Shown piece after piece: positions 1 to 7,178 of a DNA stretch of 11,768 nucleotides. The position numbers and the translations under genes were made by a program. Under the pieces are notes generated by a model. That model saw only the letters and a list, made by a program, of their open reading frames with translations, made no database searches and was not told the origin of the DNA. Each line of letters begins with the position of its first letter. Position 1 is the stretch's first letter. The stretch lies in the NCBI GenBank assembly GCA_050701115.1, contig JBOHER010000074.1:1-11768 (forward strand). The letters run 5' to 3'. This DNA is from JBOHER01 sp050701115 (lineage in GTDB: Bacteria > Actinomycetota > Actinomycetes > Mycobacteriales > Pseudonocardiaceae).

Positions 1-38
1 CAAGGACCCCTTCAGCTCGGTCCAGCCCTAGTGCGCCG

Positions 39-1859
39 TCAGCGCAGACGCTGCTTGAGTGCTTCGAACTCGTCACGCAGCGCGGTCGGCAGCTTGTCAC
101 CGATCTTGTCGAACCACTCCTCGATCAGCGGGAGCTCGGCGCGCCACTCGTCGGGGTTCACCGCGAGCGCCTGCTCGACGTCCTCGACCGGCTCGTCGAG
201 GCCTTCGAGGTCGAGCGAATCCACGGTCGGCACCCAGCCGATCGGGGTCTCGGTCGCGGCGGCCTTGCCCTCGATTCGCTCGATGACCCACTTCAGCACG
301 CGCGAGTTCTCGCCGAAGCCCGGCCACAGGAAGCGGCCGTCGTCGCCACGGCGGAACCAGTTCACGTAGAAGATCTTCGGCAGCTTGGCTGCGTCGGCCC
401 GCTTGCCGGTGTCGATCCAGTGCTGGAAGTAGTCGGCGGCGTGGTAGCCGATGAACGGCAGCATCGCCATCGGATCGCGGCGCACCTCGCCGACCACACC
501 GGCGGCGGCCGCGGTCTTCTCGCTGGACAGCGTGGCACCCATGAACGTGCCGTGCTGCCAGTCGCGGGATTCGGTGACCAGCGGGATCGTGGTCTTGCGG
601 CGACCACCGAACAGGATCGCCGAGATCGGCACGCCCTTCGGATCGTCCCACTCTGGCGCGAGGATCGGGCACTGCGACATCGGCGTGCAGTACCGCGAGT
701 TAGGGTGCGCCGCGGGCTCCGCCGAGTCCGGCGTCCAGTCCTGCTTCTTCCAGGATGTGGCGTGCTCGGGCTTTTTCTCCATCTCCTCCCACCACACGTC
801 GCCGTCATCGGTCAACGCGACGTTGGTGAAGACCGAGTTGCCCTTCTCGATGGTCTCCATCGCGTGCGGGTTGGTCTTCCAGTTGGTGCCCGGCGCGACA
901 CCGAAGAAGCCGTGCTCGGGGTTGACCGCGTACAGCCTGCCGTCCTCGCCGAACCGCATCCAGGCGATGTCGTCACCGAGGGTCTGCACCTTCCAGCCGG
1001 GAATCGTCGGGCGGAGCATGGCCAGGTTGGTCTTGCCGCAGGCGCTCGGGAAGGCCGCCGCGACGTAGTAGACCCTGTCCTCGGGCGAGATCAGCTTGAG
1101 GATCAACATGTGCTCGGCGAGCCAGCCCTCGTCGCGGCCGATCACCGAGGCGATCCGCAGCGAGAAGCACTTCTTGCCGAGCAGCGCATTACCGCCGTAG
1201 CCGGAGCCATAGCTCCAGATGGTGCGCTCCTCGGGGAAGTGCACGATGTACTTGGTCTCGTTGCACGGCCACGACACGTCGGCCTGGCCGGGCTCGAGCG
1301 GAGCACCCAGCGAGTGCAGTGCGGGGACGAACTCCGCCTCGGTGCCGTCCTTGACGAACTTCGCGAGAGCAGCCGCGCCCATCCGGGTCATCACGCGCAT
1401 CGACGCGACCACGTACTCCGAGTCGGTGATCTCCACACCGAGCTTCGGGTTCTCGTCGGCCAGCGGGCCCATGCAGAACGGGATGACGTACATGGTGCGA
1501 CCACGCATCGAGCCCCGGTAGAGCTCGGTCATGATCGCCTTCATCTCGTCCGGGTGCAGCCAGTTGTTGGTCGGCCCGGCGTCGTCCTCCCGCTGCGAGC
1601 AGATGAAGGTGCGCTCCTCGACGCGCGCGACGTCATCGGGATCGGAGGCGGCCCAGAACGAGTTCGGCTTGGACTTCAGCGGGACGAACGTACCCGCGTC
1701 AACCAGCTTCTGGTTGATCCGCTCCGACTCCTCGTCCGAGCCGTCGATCCATACCACGCGGTCAGGGGTGGTCAGCTCAGCGACCTCCCGCACCCACGTG
1801 AGCACACGACTGTGCGTGGTGGGTGCGTTCTCCAGCCCGGGGATGGCTACAGCAGTCAT
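39..1859 (-). CDS. pckG: Phosphoenolpyruvate carboxykinase (GTP)
   Basis: This enzyme converts oxaloacetate and GTP to phosphoenolpyruvate, CO2 and GDP. It is the cytosolic entry step of gluconeogenesis and can run in reverse as an anaplerotic step. The protein is 606 residues, the usual length for the GTP class. The P-loop with the reactive cysteine of this class is at 271-278 (PSACGKTN). Metal and substrate ligands match the vertebrate enzyme at constant spacing: K230 (in GKKCFSLRIA), H250, C274 and D297 (LGDDIAW). The guanine-binding region includes FGGRRKTTIPL (417-427) and GENSR (516-520). The ATG at 1859 is chosen because AGGAG (1873-1869) lies 9 bases upstream; 12 extra in-frame codons upstream lack a ribosome site. 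It stands alone, 284 bases from its upstream same-strand neighbour, so it probably has its own promoter. Identification is essentially certain. Confidence 0.98.
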   Translation of the reverse strand: MTAVAIPGLENAPTTHSRVLTWVREVAELTTPDRVVWIDGSDEESERINQKLVDAGTFVPLKSKPNSFWAASDPDDVARVEERTFICSQREDDAGPTNNWLHPDEMKAIMTELYRGSMRGRTMYVIPFCMGPLADENPKLGVEITDSEYVVASMRVMTRMGAAALAKFVKDGTEAEFVPALHSLGAPLEPGQADVSWPCNETKYIVHFPEERTIWSYGSGYGGNALLGKKCFSLRIASVIGRDEGWLAEHMLILKLISPEDRVYYVAAAFPSACGKTNLAMLRPTIPGWKVQTLGDDIAWMRFGEDGRLYAVNPEHGFFGVAPGTNWKTNPHAMETIEKGNSVFTNVALTDDGDVWWEEMEKKPEHATSWKKQDWTPDSAEPAAHPNSRYCTPMSQCPILAPEWDDPKGVPISAILFGGRRKTTIPLVTESRDWQHGTFMGATLSSEKTAAAAGVVGEVRRDPMAMLPFIGYHAADYFQHWIDTGKRADAAKLPKIFYVNWFRRGDDGRFLWPGFGENSRVLKWVIERIEGKAAATETPIGWVPTVDSLDLEGLDEPVEDVEQALAVNPDEWRAELPLIEEWFDKIGDKLPTALRDEFEALKQRLR

Positions 1860-2143
1860 CTCGTTTATCTCCTGACTCCGACGCGAACAACCCACACCAG
1901 GACTCCGAGTCCCAGTGCGGGCTTCATTGCCGACGACCGAATGGCTTCGCGCACCGACAAGCGCAGGGTCGGCGTGCTCGGTTATGTGGGGTTCCCCGAG
2001 CGTAGCCGGGTGACGCCCAGGTAACCGAGGTCTGTCCTGTCGGTTCTCTCACAAGAACGATCAGGGAATCGATTCAGATCCGGCCGGCGCAGCAGCGGAC
2101 CGCTCTTTTTCGGGGGAAAGTCGCAGGCGAGTTCCCGGCGGGT
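1860..2143 (-). promoter_or_regulatory. pckG upstream region with ribosome site and small repeats
   Basis: This 284-base stretch lies between the Asp-repeat gene and pckG, and no convincing gene is seen in it. It holds the pckG Shine-Dalgarno AGGAG (1873-1869). The palindrome GGACTCCGAGTCC is at 1900-1912. Its core GACTCCGA also occurs at 1874-1881, giving a direct repeat 27 bases apart within the probable leader. A weak promoter guess on the minus strand is TACGCT (2004-1999) with GGTTAC (2026-2021) 16 bases upstream. The -10 fits the actinobacterial TANNNT pattern but the -35 is poor. A terminator for the upstream gene is not obvious. The region must carry the pckG promoter by position, but the exact elements are uncertain. 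Confidence 0.4.
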
Positions 2144-2842
2144 TCAGTTCTGGCTGATCCACAGACCGGTGGAGGAGTCGATCTTGGCGACGCCTTCGAG
2201 GTTCTGGGTGGCCGGTTGGCCACCCCAGGCCTCGTCGCCGACCGCGGGCTTCGCCGCACTGCTGCCGACCTCGCTCGTGGTGGTCTCTACCCACTCGCCG
2301 CCGCCCTGGTGCTCCAGCGTGGTCGCCGAACCATCCGGACCGATCACGACGGCGACATCGGCGTCGCCATCCCCGTCCACATCGGTGAAGTGGTAGGTGT
2401 TGCCTTGATCGTCGGACACCACCGCGGTGTCCTTGACGCCGTCGTGGTTGGTGTCCACCGTGGCCGGCCCGACCTCGACCTCTCCGCTGGGCAACTCGGC
2501 GGTCATCGGGCCGGATGCGCTGGTCTGCGTTTCGGCACCGTGCGGATCCGCGGAACCGGGATCGGTGGCCACCCAATCGCCTGATGACGCGTCGTAGGCC
2601 GCCTCGGCGACCACCTGGCCCTCGGTGTCGAACTCCACGTACTGATCGGCGTCACCATCGCCATCGGTGTCGACGAAAGCCCGTCCGGTGCCGTCCTCCT
2701 CGGTGATCACGGCGGTGTCGTTCACGCCGTCCTCGTCGAGGTCGAAGTTCAGTTCGGCGCTGTACTCCTCGCCGTCAACGGTGACCGACATCTCCTCAGT
2801 GGTGACGGTTTCGTCGGTGCCGCCGGACTCATCGATGTACAT
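2144..2842 (-). CDS. Acidic protein with four Ca-loop-like Asp motifs in two repeats
   Basis: This is a 232-residue, very acidic protein with no signal peptide or membrane segment. It carries four nine-residue motifs of the form DxDxDGxxD or close variants: D34-D42 (DLDEDGVND), D58-D66 (DTDGDGDAD), D130-D138 (DTNHDGVKD) and D154-D162 (DVDGDGDAD). These resemble calcium-binding loops of EF-hand, dockerin or thrombospondin-3 type. The motifs come in pairs 24 residues apart, and the second pair lies exactly 96 residues after the first, so the protein is an internal duplication (about 20-91 and 118-186) joined by a Ser/Pro/Thr-rich linker. Each unit ends in an aromatic GDWV or GEWV. It may belong to an actinobacterial family of unknown function (possibly DUF6802; recalled, not checked). 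The ATG at 2842 is preceded by AAGGGGGAA. It follows the dynamin operon after 132 bases and has a candidate promoter of its own. Calcium binding is inferred; the cellular role is unknown. Confidence 0.88.
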   Translation of the reverse strand: MYIDESGGTDETVTTEEMSVTVDGEEYSAELNFDLDEDGVNDTAVITEEDGTGRAFVDTDGDGDADQYVEFDTEGQVVAEAAYDASSGDWVATDPGSADPHGAETQTSASGPMTAELPSGEVEVGPATVDTNHDGVKDTAVVSDDQGNTYHFTDVDGDGDADVAVVIGPDGSATTLEHQGGGEWVETTTSEVGSSAAKPAVGDEAWGGQPATQNLEGVAKIDSSTGLWISQN

Positions 2843-2912
2843 GTCGGGTTTTCCCCCTTAGTACCGGCCGCCGCCGGAAAGCTGCTCGGTCTTGGTCACT
2901 CGACTCTGACTT

Positions 2913-2941
2913 ACCGTATGCCCGCTCGGTTCCCCACACAA
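2913..2941 (-). promoter_or_regulatory. Candidate promoter of the Asp-repeat protein gene
   Basis: On the minus strand, TTGTGT (2941-2936) and TACGGT (2918-2913) are separated by exactly 17 bases. This fits the actinobacterial TTGNNN / TANNNT pattern of the housekeeping sigma factor. Transcription would start near 2905, giving a leader of about 60 bases before the ATG at 2842. The leader contains a short stem, CCGGC-CGCC-GCCGG (2864-2877). The placement suggests that the Asp-repeat gene can be expressed apart from the dynamin operon that ends at 2975. This is pattern matching only. Confidence 0.45.
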
Positions 2942-2974
2942 CGCACCGCTCGCCCGTCCGTGTCGGACCGCCGG

Positions 2975-4816
2975 TCATGTCCGGTCCCGTAGCGCCCGGA
3001 TCCTGCCGAGGAACATCTCCGAGCGCTGGATGCCCGCGCCGACATCCTTGAGCCGCCTGGTCACCACGCCGAGCTTCTTGGCTCGCTCCTGCTCACCCAT
3101 CTTGAGCGCCTTGTCGACGTCGGCGAGCTCCGCTTCGATCGCCTCGATCCGCTTGACCATGGCGTCGTCCAACGCCAGCGACAGCTGTTGCTCGGCATCG
3201 ATGATCTGCTCGGCGACCAGCTGGTCCATGGTGGATCGCGCGTCGGCGATCGACTCGGTAAGCCACTGCTTGAGGTGCTGCTTGTTCGCGGCGTGTCTGC
3301 GCGTGCGGGCCATCCACCAGCCCGCGCCGAGGCCGATCACGATGGTGGCGGGCAGCACGACCGGATTGAACAACGCCAACCCGGCCAGCGGCGCCGCCGC
3401 GAGCTTGCCCGCGCCGACCCCGCCAGACACGCCCATGAAGACCAGCAGCTTGTCCTCCGCTGTCGGCGGCTTCTTGTCCGGGGCACGGATCACGACCTGC
3501 GGGCCGCCCGCACGATCGAACTGCGATCGGATCACCTGTAGCTCGTCGGCGGAGAACAAATCGGACAGCGCGGTGATCGTCACCTGGTTCAGCCGCTCGC
3601 CGAGCAACGTGGTCAGCCTCCCCGACACCACCTGCAGCGCACTGTCCACCTCCTGCGGCAGCGCATCGAGTTGCTCCCGGCCCGCCGCGTCGATCCGCTG
3701 GCGGAACCAGGACTGCACATCCCGCATCTGGCGGCTGACCTCATGACCGCACTCGAGGCGAGCCCGCTGGATCTCGCTGCGCAGCTTGAGCTGCCAGCCG
3801 CGGGTCGAGGATCGCCGTTCGGAGGCCAGCTGGTCGCGACGCAGCCGCAGCGCTTCGGCTTCCGCCTCGCCTGCGGATAACGCCCTGCGCTCGCCGCGCA
3901 GCCTGACCTGCTGCTCGCCGAGCGCACTGGACAACGCCCGCAGAGTGTTCGCTTCGCTGAGCATGGCCGCCCGGCCGACCAGCACCTGCTGCATCGCGCC
4001 CTGGAGGTCGGCGATGCCGGAGCGCTCCCGCAGCATCGCGGCAGCGTGCTCGTTCGGCGCCTTGGCCGCCGTCTCGAACATGCGCGCGGACACCGGATGA
4101 AGCCGCGCTTGCGCGAAGCGGGGAGCGTGCTCGGCGAGTAGTCGTGTATTGGCTTCCAGTACCTGACGCCACCCTCGGTACTGATCCGTTTTGGACAGTG
4201 CGAACAGGACGGTCTCGACCTGATCGGACATCCTCCGCAGGAACCCGAGCTCGCTCGCGGTGAACGGTGCCGACGCGTCGACCACGAACAGCAGCGCGGT
4301 CGCCGACGCGGCTGCCTCCATAGCCAGTTCGCCGTGCATCGAGTCCAGCCCGCCGACGCCCGGCGTGTCCACAATGGATACTCGCTGCAGCAGCGGGCAC
4401 GGGCCGGCAACCCGCACATAGCGTGGCGGGAGTTGCCCTTCCGGCAAGTCGTACACCGCCGAGGTCCAGCGCACCAGTTCGGCCAACTCGATCGGGACAG
4501 CGGGAAGCTGCCCCGGGTAGCAGGCCTGTGCGCTCCAGGATTCACCGTGATCGAAGACCAGGTAGGTGGAGGTAGCCACATCGGCGTCCACCGGGGACAG
4601 GTTGGGGATCGCCAGCAAGGCGTTGACCAGCGAGCTCTTGCCGCGCTTGGTCTCACCGACCACCACGACGGACGGCGTAGCCGACCGGGCGATACGGGTC
4701 TGGTCCACCCAGGCGGCCGCGGCCGGATCGATCTCGCGCAGCACGCCGAGCAGCGAATCCCTGGCCTGCTTGACCTGGCTGGGCAGGTCGGTCTTGGTGA
4801 ACAGCGGCGCGTTCAC
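2975..4816 (-). CDS. Dynamin-like GTPase with membrane region (IniA-like)
   Basis: This is a 613-residue large GTPase of the bacterial dynamin-like family, which remodels or stabilises membranes using GTP. The G domain shows G1 GETKRGKSS (54-62), a G2 candidate threonine in DVATSTY (79-85), G3 DTPG (150-153) and G4 SKTD (208-211), where Ser replaces the usual Asn/Thr. Long charged helical stretches (about 285-430 and 510-595) would form the stalk. A hydrophobic, Gly/Ala-rich region at about 457-503 can make two membrane-inserting segments, as in the mycobacterial isoniazid-induced IniA. The start is taken as GTG at 4816, whose GTGA overlaps the TGA of the grpE-like gene; this indicates translational coupling, since no clear ribosome site precedes it. 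The frame continues 89 codons upstream, but that part is low-complexity Arg-rich shadow of the grpE-like gene. Family assignment is firm; the specific cellular task is unknown. Confidence 0.92.
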   Translation of the reverse strand: MNAPLFTKTDLPSQVKQARDSLLGVLREIDPAAAAWVDQTRIARSATPSVVVVGETKRGKSSLVNALLAIPNLSPVDADVATSTYLVFDHGESWSAQACYPGQLPAVPIELAELVRWTSAVYDLPEGQLPPRYVRVAGPCPLLQRVSIVDTPGVGGLDSMHGELAMEAAASATALLFVVDASAPFTASELGFLRRMSDQVETVLFALSKTDQYRGWRQVLEANTRLLAEHAPRFAQARLHPVSARMFETAAKAPNEHAAAMLRERSGIADLQGAMQQVLVGRAAMLSEANTLRALSSALGEQQVRLRGERRALSAGEAEAEALRLRRDQLASERRSSTRGWQLKLRSEIQRARLECGHEVSRQMRDVQSWFRQRIDAAGREQLDALPQEVDSALQVVSGRLTTLLGERLNQVTITALSDLFSADELQVIRSQFDRAGGPQVVIRAPDKKPPTAEDKLLVFMGVSGGVGAGKLAAAPLAGLALFNPVVLPATIVIGLGAGWWMARTRRHAANKQHLKQWLTESIADARSTMDQLVAEQIIDAEQQLSLALDDAMVKRIEAIEAELADVDKALKMGEQERAKKLGVVTRRLKDVGAGIQRSEMFLGRIRALRDRT

Positions 4817-5259
4817 TGCCGCGCACCGTGCCGTGTGGAGTACACCGTGACGATCGGCGCACGGAGCATCCGATCGCCTTCGAGGAAGCCGACCAGTTCG
4901 GTCTCGGCGACCACCCCGTCCAACGTGGCGTCGTCGGTGCGGATCGCACCACCAGCCTCGTGCAGCGCCGGATCGAACCGCTGGCCGTCCGGGCGCATCG
5001 CGGTGACGCCCACGGTGGCGAGGCCTGCCTCGATCCGCTCGGCGATTCCGCCGCTGCGAGCCCGATCCAGTGCGTAGAGGCAAAGCCGGATCAGGGTCTG
5101 GCGATCGGCGGTGAGCCGGTCCAGGTCGGTGTGCGCCGTGCCGCCTGCCGAACCCCGGTCCGCCTCGGCGATCACCTGCGCGGCGATCTGACCCGTGGGG
5201 CAGTCGTCCGGATTCTCGCTCTCCGCATGGTGGTTGTCCCTATCCAGCTCCGCGGACAT
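4813..5259 (-). CDS. Short GrpE-like nucleotide exchange factor
   Basis: This is a 148-residue protein. Residues 82-140 match the GrpE C-terminal beta-wing signature: a GV start, G-x-x-FDPALHEA (92-102), then a V-x-E turn, a G-D-R-x-LR element (128-133) and the final hydrophobic strand. GrpE proteins dissociate ADP from Hsp70 (DnaK). It is shorter than ordinary GrpE (about 180-220 residues), with only a brief helical part (about 45-80) in place of the long dimerising coiled coil. It is therefore probably a specialised paralogue rather than the housekeeping grpE, which normally sits beside dnaK and dnaJ. The ATG at 5259 is 9 bases after the upstream dynamin gene and follows a good GAGGGG site. 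Its stop overlaps the next GTG. Lying between two dynamin GTPases, it may serve them or an Hsp70 encoded elsewhere; that is inference. Confidence 0.82.
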   Translation of the reverse strand: MSAELDRDNHHAESENPDDCPTGQIAAQVIAEADRGSAGGTAHTDLDRLTADRQTLIRLCLYALDRARSGGIAERIEAGLATVGVTAMRPDGQRFDPALHEAGGAIRTDDATLDGVVAETELVGFLEGDRMLRAPIVTVYSTRHGARQ

Positions 5260-5268
5260 CGCCCCTCA

Positions 5269-6906
5269 TCACCTCGCGCTACCTCGGCCACTGCCGCCCA
5301 GTTGTTGCCAGATCAGGAAATATGCCCGATGCACCACATGCGCCACCCTGCTCTGCGCCGGGGTGGCACCGAACGACGCGAAGGAGCGCCACCAACCCGC
5401 CCGCTCGAGTGCGTGCCCGGCCAGCTCCGCCCTGTTCGCGCCGGGCATGCCCAGCTGAGCCGCCACATCGGCGTTGCTGCCCACCCTGAGTACCTCCTCG
5501 GTGAGGTCGTCTGGCATGTCAACCGCGCCGGAGGCCACCAGCGTCAACGCCTCAAGGAGCCGGAGTTGATGGGCCTCGGGCTTGGCGAGAAGTACCTCGA
5601 TCGCGTCGTGCACCCGGCCACGCTCCGCCGGATCGTTCGAGGCTTGGGCCAGCGCGGTGATGGATGCCAACGCGGCGGCCGCCTTGATGCCATCGGCCCG
5701 CGCCGCGAACACGGTGTTGAGCCGGGCGCGCACCGCGGCGAGGCCGGAGGATTCCAGCAGAGTGCGCCGCACCGCGCCCGCGGTGATCGCGGGTTCGGCG
5801 CGGATCGCGTCGACCGCGCGGCGGATGCCGTAGAGGTCCAGCCGGGCCAGCAACCGTGCGCGGGTACCTGCCGGAATGTCGCACTCCCAGCCGGTGAAGA
5901 TGTCGGCCGAGACGAGCATCGTCTCGAGAATGTCATCGTCCAATTCGGACAGTGAACGCAGCGCATCGGCGTCGGCCGAGGTGAATCCGCCCGACTCCGC
6001 TGTCTCGGCGAGCAGGCCGATCACCGGGAGCACGCCGGTTACCCGCGGTTTGAGAATGCTTGCCTGCTTCTCGGCGAGGATCGAGGCCGCCTTCCACACG
6101 TCACCATCCGCACCCTGCACGGATTCCGGCGCGATGGTGTCCGCCTTGTTGAGCACGGCGATCGCGTTGACCGGCCCCGCCTCTCGGCTTGCGGTGGCCG
6201 CGGTAAAGGCGGCGAGCGCCTGCTGGTCGTCGGCCCGCACGCTCTGCGTCACCACGTACAGCACGGCTTCGGCGCCTGCGACCGCACTGCGCGAGGTGTC
6301 ATCCAGCTCGTCGCGGCCCTCGGTGTCCGAGCGGTCTTCGGCGGCAGCGCCCAGCAGCCCTTCGGTGCGCCGGACTGAAGCGGCATCCAGCGAGCCGAGG
6401 CCCGGGGTGTCGATCACCGTCATGCCTTGCAGCACCGCGTTGGTCAGGTACACCTCGATGTGCGACACGGTGTCGAGGTCGAGACCGAGACTCGCGGGAA
6501 TCATGCCGTCGGCGGCGAACGGCAGCACCTGCTTGGTGCCGTCGCCGCGCACCACCTCGACCCGGTCCACTGTGCCGTACTGGAAGCGGGTGACCAGCCG
6601 GGTGCACTCACCGACATCGGTCGGCGCGACCCGGCGCCCGATCAACGCGTTGACCAGCGTGGACTTCCCCGACTTGATCCGCCCGGCGACCGCGACCTGC
6701 AGTGGCGCCCCCAGCCTGCGCTGCACTTCGGCGAACCCGGCCGCGGTGCGCGGGCTCACCTGCGGCGTGAGCCGGCGGCACAGGTTCGCCACCGAGGTGC
6801 AGAGCGGCCCGGCAAGCTGCTGGCCCTGTTCGATCACCGCCGTCGTGCCCCCATCCGTTCGCGCGTGCTGACTCGCATGCCGCGTCAAATGCTGCCACGG
6901 ACTCAT
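5269..6906 (-). CDS. Dynamin-like GTPase without membrane segment (IniC-like)
   Basis: This is a 545-residue dynamin-family GTPase and the first gene of the three-gene operon. The G domain is complete: G1 GRIKSGKST (75-83), G2 threonine T102 in ECTRLVTR, G3 DTPG (166-169) and canonical G4 NKAD (253-256). The rest is mostly alpha-helical and Ala-rich (about 310-535) and ends in an aromatic-rich tail (WWRSF, RAYFLIW). There is no hydrophobic paddle or transmembrane stretch, unlike its partner gene downstream. The pair may therefore act as a soluble and a membrane-bound subunit, similar to IniC and IniA of mycobacteria but in reversed gene order. The ATG at 6906 is the first in frame, but its ribosome site is weak. 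A GTG at codon 24, after a GGGGG stretch, is an alternative. Family assignment is firm, the start less so. Confidence 0.92.
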   Translation of the reverse strand: MSPWQHLTRHASQHARTDGGTTAVIEQGQQLAGPLCTSVANLCRRLTPQVSPRTAAGFAEVQRRLGAPLQVAVAGRIKSGKSTLVNALIGRRVAPTDVGECTRLVTRFQYGTVDRVEVVRGDGTKQVLPFAADGMIPASLGLDLDTVSHIEVYLTNAVLQGMTVIDTPGLGSLDAASVRRTEGLLGAAAEDRSDTEGRDELDDTSRSAVAGAEAVLYVVTQSVRADDQQALAAFTAATASREAGPVNAIAVLNKADTIAPESVQGADGDVWKAASILAEKQASILKPRVTGVLPVIGLLAETAESGGFTSADADALRSLSELDDDILETMLVSADIFTGWECDIPAGTRARLLARLDLYGIRRAVDAIRAEPAITAGAVRRTLLESSGLAAVRARLNTVFAARADGIKAAAALASITALAQASNDPAERGRVHDAIEVLLAKPEAHQLRLLEALTLVASGAVDMPDDLTEEVLRVGSNADVAAQLGMPGANRAELAGHALERAGWWRSFASFGATPAQSRVAHVVHRAYFLIWQQLGGSGRGSAR

Positions 6907-6981
6907 CCTCGAGGCCCACCCAAGGTGCTACCAGAGAACCACCTCAACCCTGCGCCAAGGCTGGGCGGAATTCGGGGATAC

Positions 6982-7014
6982 GGCCCGGGTCGCCATCGGG
7001 GGGCGACCCGGGCC
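6982..7014. repeat. Perfect 13-bp inverted repeat (strong hairpin)
   Basis: GGCCCGGGTCGCC (6982-6994) is followed by a 7-base loop and its exact complement at 7002-7014. There is no run of T after it on either strand, so it does not look like a classical terminator. It also lies between divergent genes, where a terminator is not expected. It could be a leader structure of the dynamin operon, an insulator or a protein site. Confidence 0.75.
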
Positions 7015-7038
7015 TACACCGTTCACGGGCAACGTCCA

Positions 7039-7065
7039 CCGGGTAGACCCGGGTAACAGATTACC
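7039..7065. repeat. Two abutting short inverted repeats
   Basis: CCGGGT-AG-ACCCGG occupies 7039-7052 and GGTAA-CAGA-TTACC occupies 7052-7065, sharing one base. Either could be an operator half or a small RNA stem. The second overlaps the weak leftward -10 TAATCT. Symmetry is seen directly; function is unknown. Confidence 0.5.
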
Positions 7066-7133
7066 GAGCGGATGCGACACACCCAGCGGCGTGCACTACC
7101 GCAAGACATCGGATTAAGACCACGTTAAGTGAC

Positions 7134-7149
7134 TGTGATGCCCATCACA
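7134..7149. promoter_or_regulatory. CRP/GlxR-type binding site TGTGA-N6-TCACA
   Basis: The sequence TGTGATGCCCATCACA matches both half-sites of the cAMP receptor protein consensus TGTGA-N6-TCACA with no mismatch, and the symmetry extends to 7-bp arms. Actinobacterial relatives (Corynebacterium GlxR, Mycobacterium Crp) recognise the same motif. It lies 73 bases before the ATG at 7223 and about 230 bases before the dynamin ATG. It could therefore control the rightward gene, the dynamin operon, or both. The direction of regulation cannot be told without mapped transcription starts. Confidence 0.72.
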
Positions 7150-7163
7150 TTCAGCGGACATTG

Positions 7164-7178
7164 GCTGCTCTGAGCAGC
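7164..7178. repeat. 15-base operator-like palindrome
   Basis: GCTGCTC-T-GAGCAGC has perfect 7-bp arms around one central base. It sits between the CRP-type site and the ribosome site of the gene at 7223. Such compact symmetry is typical of a dimeric repressor site; as RNA it could also form a 5-bp stem with a 5-base loop. No specific regulator can be named. Confidence 0.45.

Noticed and set aside
420..2024. Long plus-strand open frame (534 codons) opposite pckG
   Set aside because: It is a GC-rich antisense shadow of a certain gene, full of His/Arg/Gly low complexity with no recognisable domain or ribosome site.
2965..2987. Possible terminator GGACCG...CGGTCC over the stop of the membrane dynamin
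   Set aside because: The stem is only 6 bp with an 11-base loop, it includes the stop codon and has no T-tract; too weak to call.
4817..5083. N-terminal extension of the membrane dynamin to 5083
   Set aside because: The 89 extra residues are Arg-rich and overlap the grpE-like gene; the GTG at 4816 gives a normal N-terminus and a coupled start.
4813..5259. Calling this the housekeeping grpE
   Set aside because: It is short, lacks the long coiled coil, and is not next to dnaK or dnaJ; a specialised paralogue fits better.
4828..5955. Plus-strand open frame of 375 codons
   Set aside because: It is antisense to both the grpE-like gene and the soluble dynamin, with no domain and biased composition.
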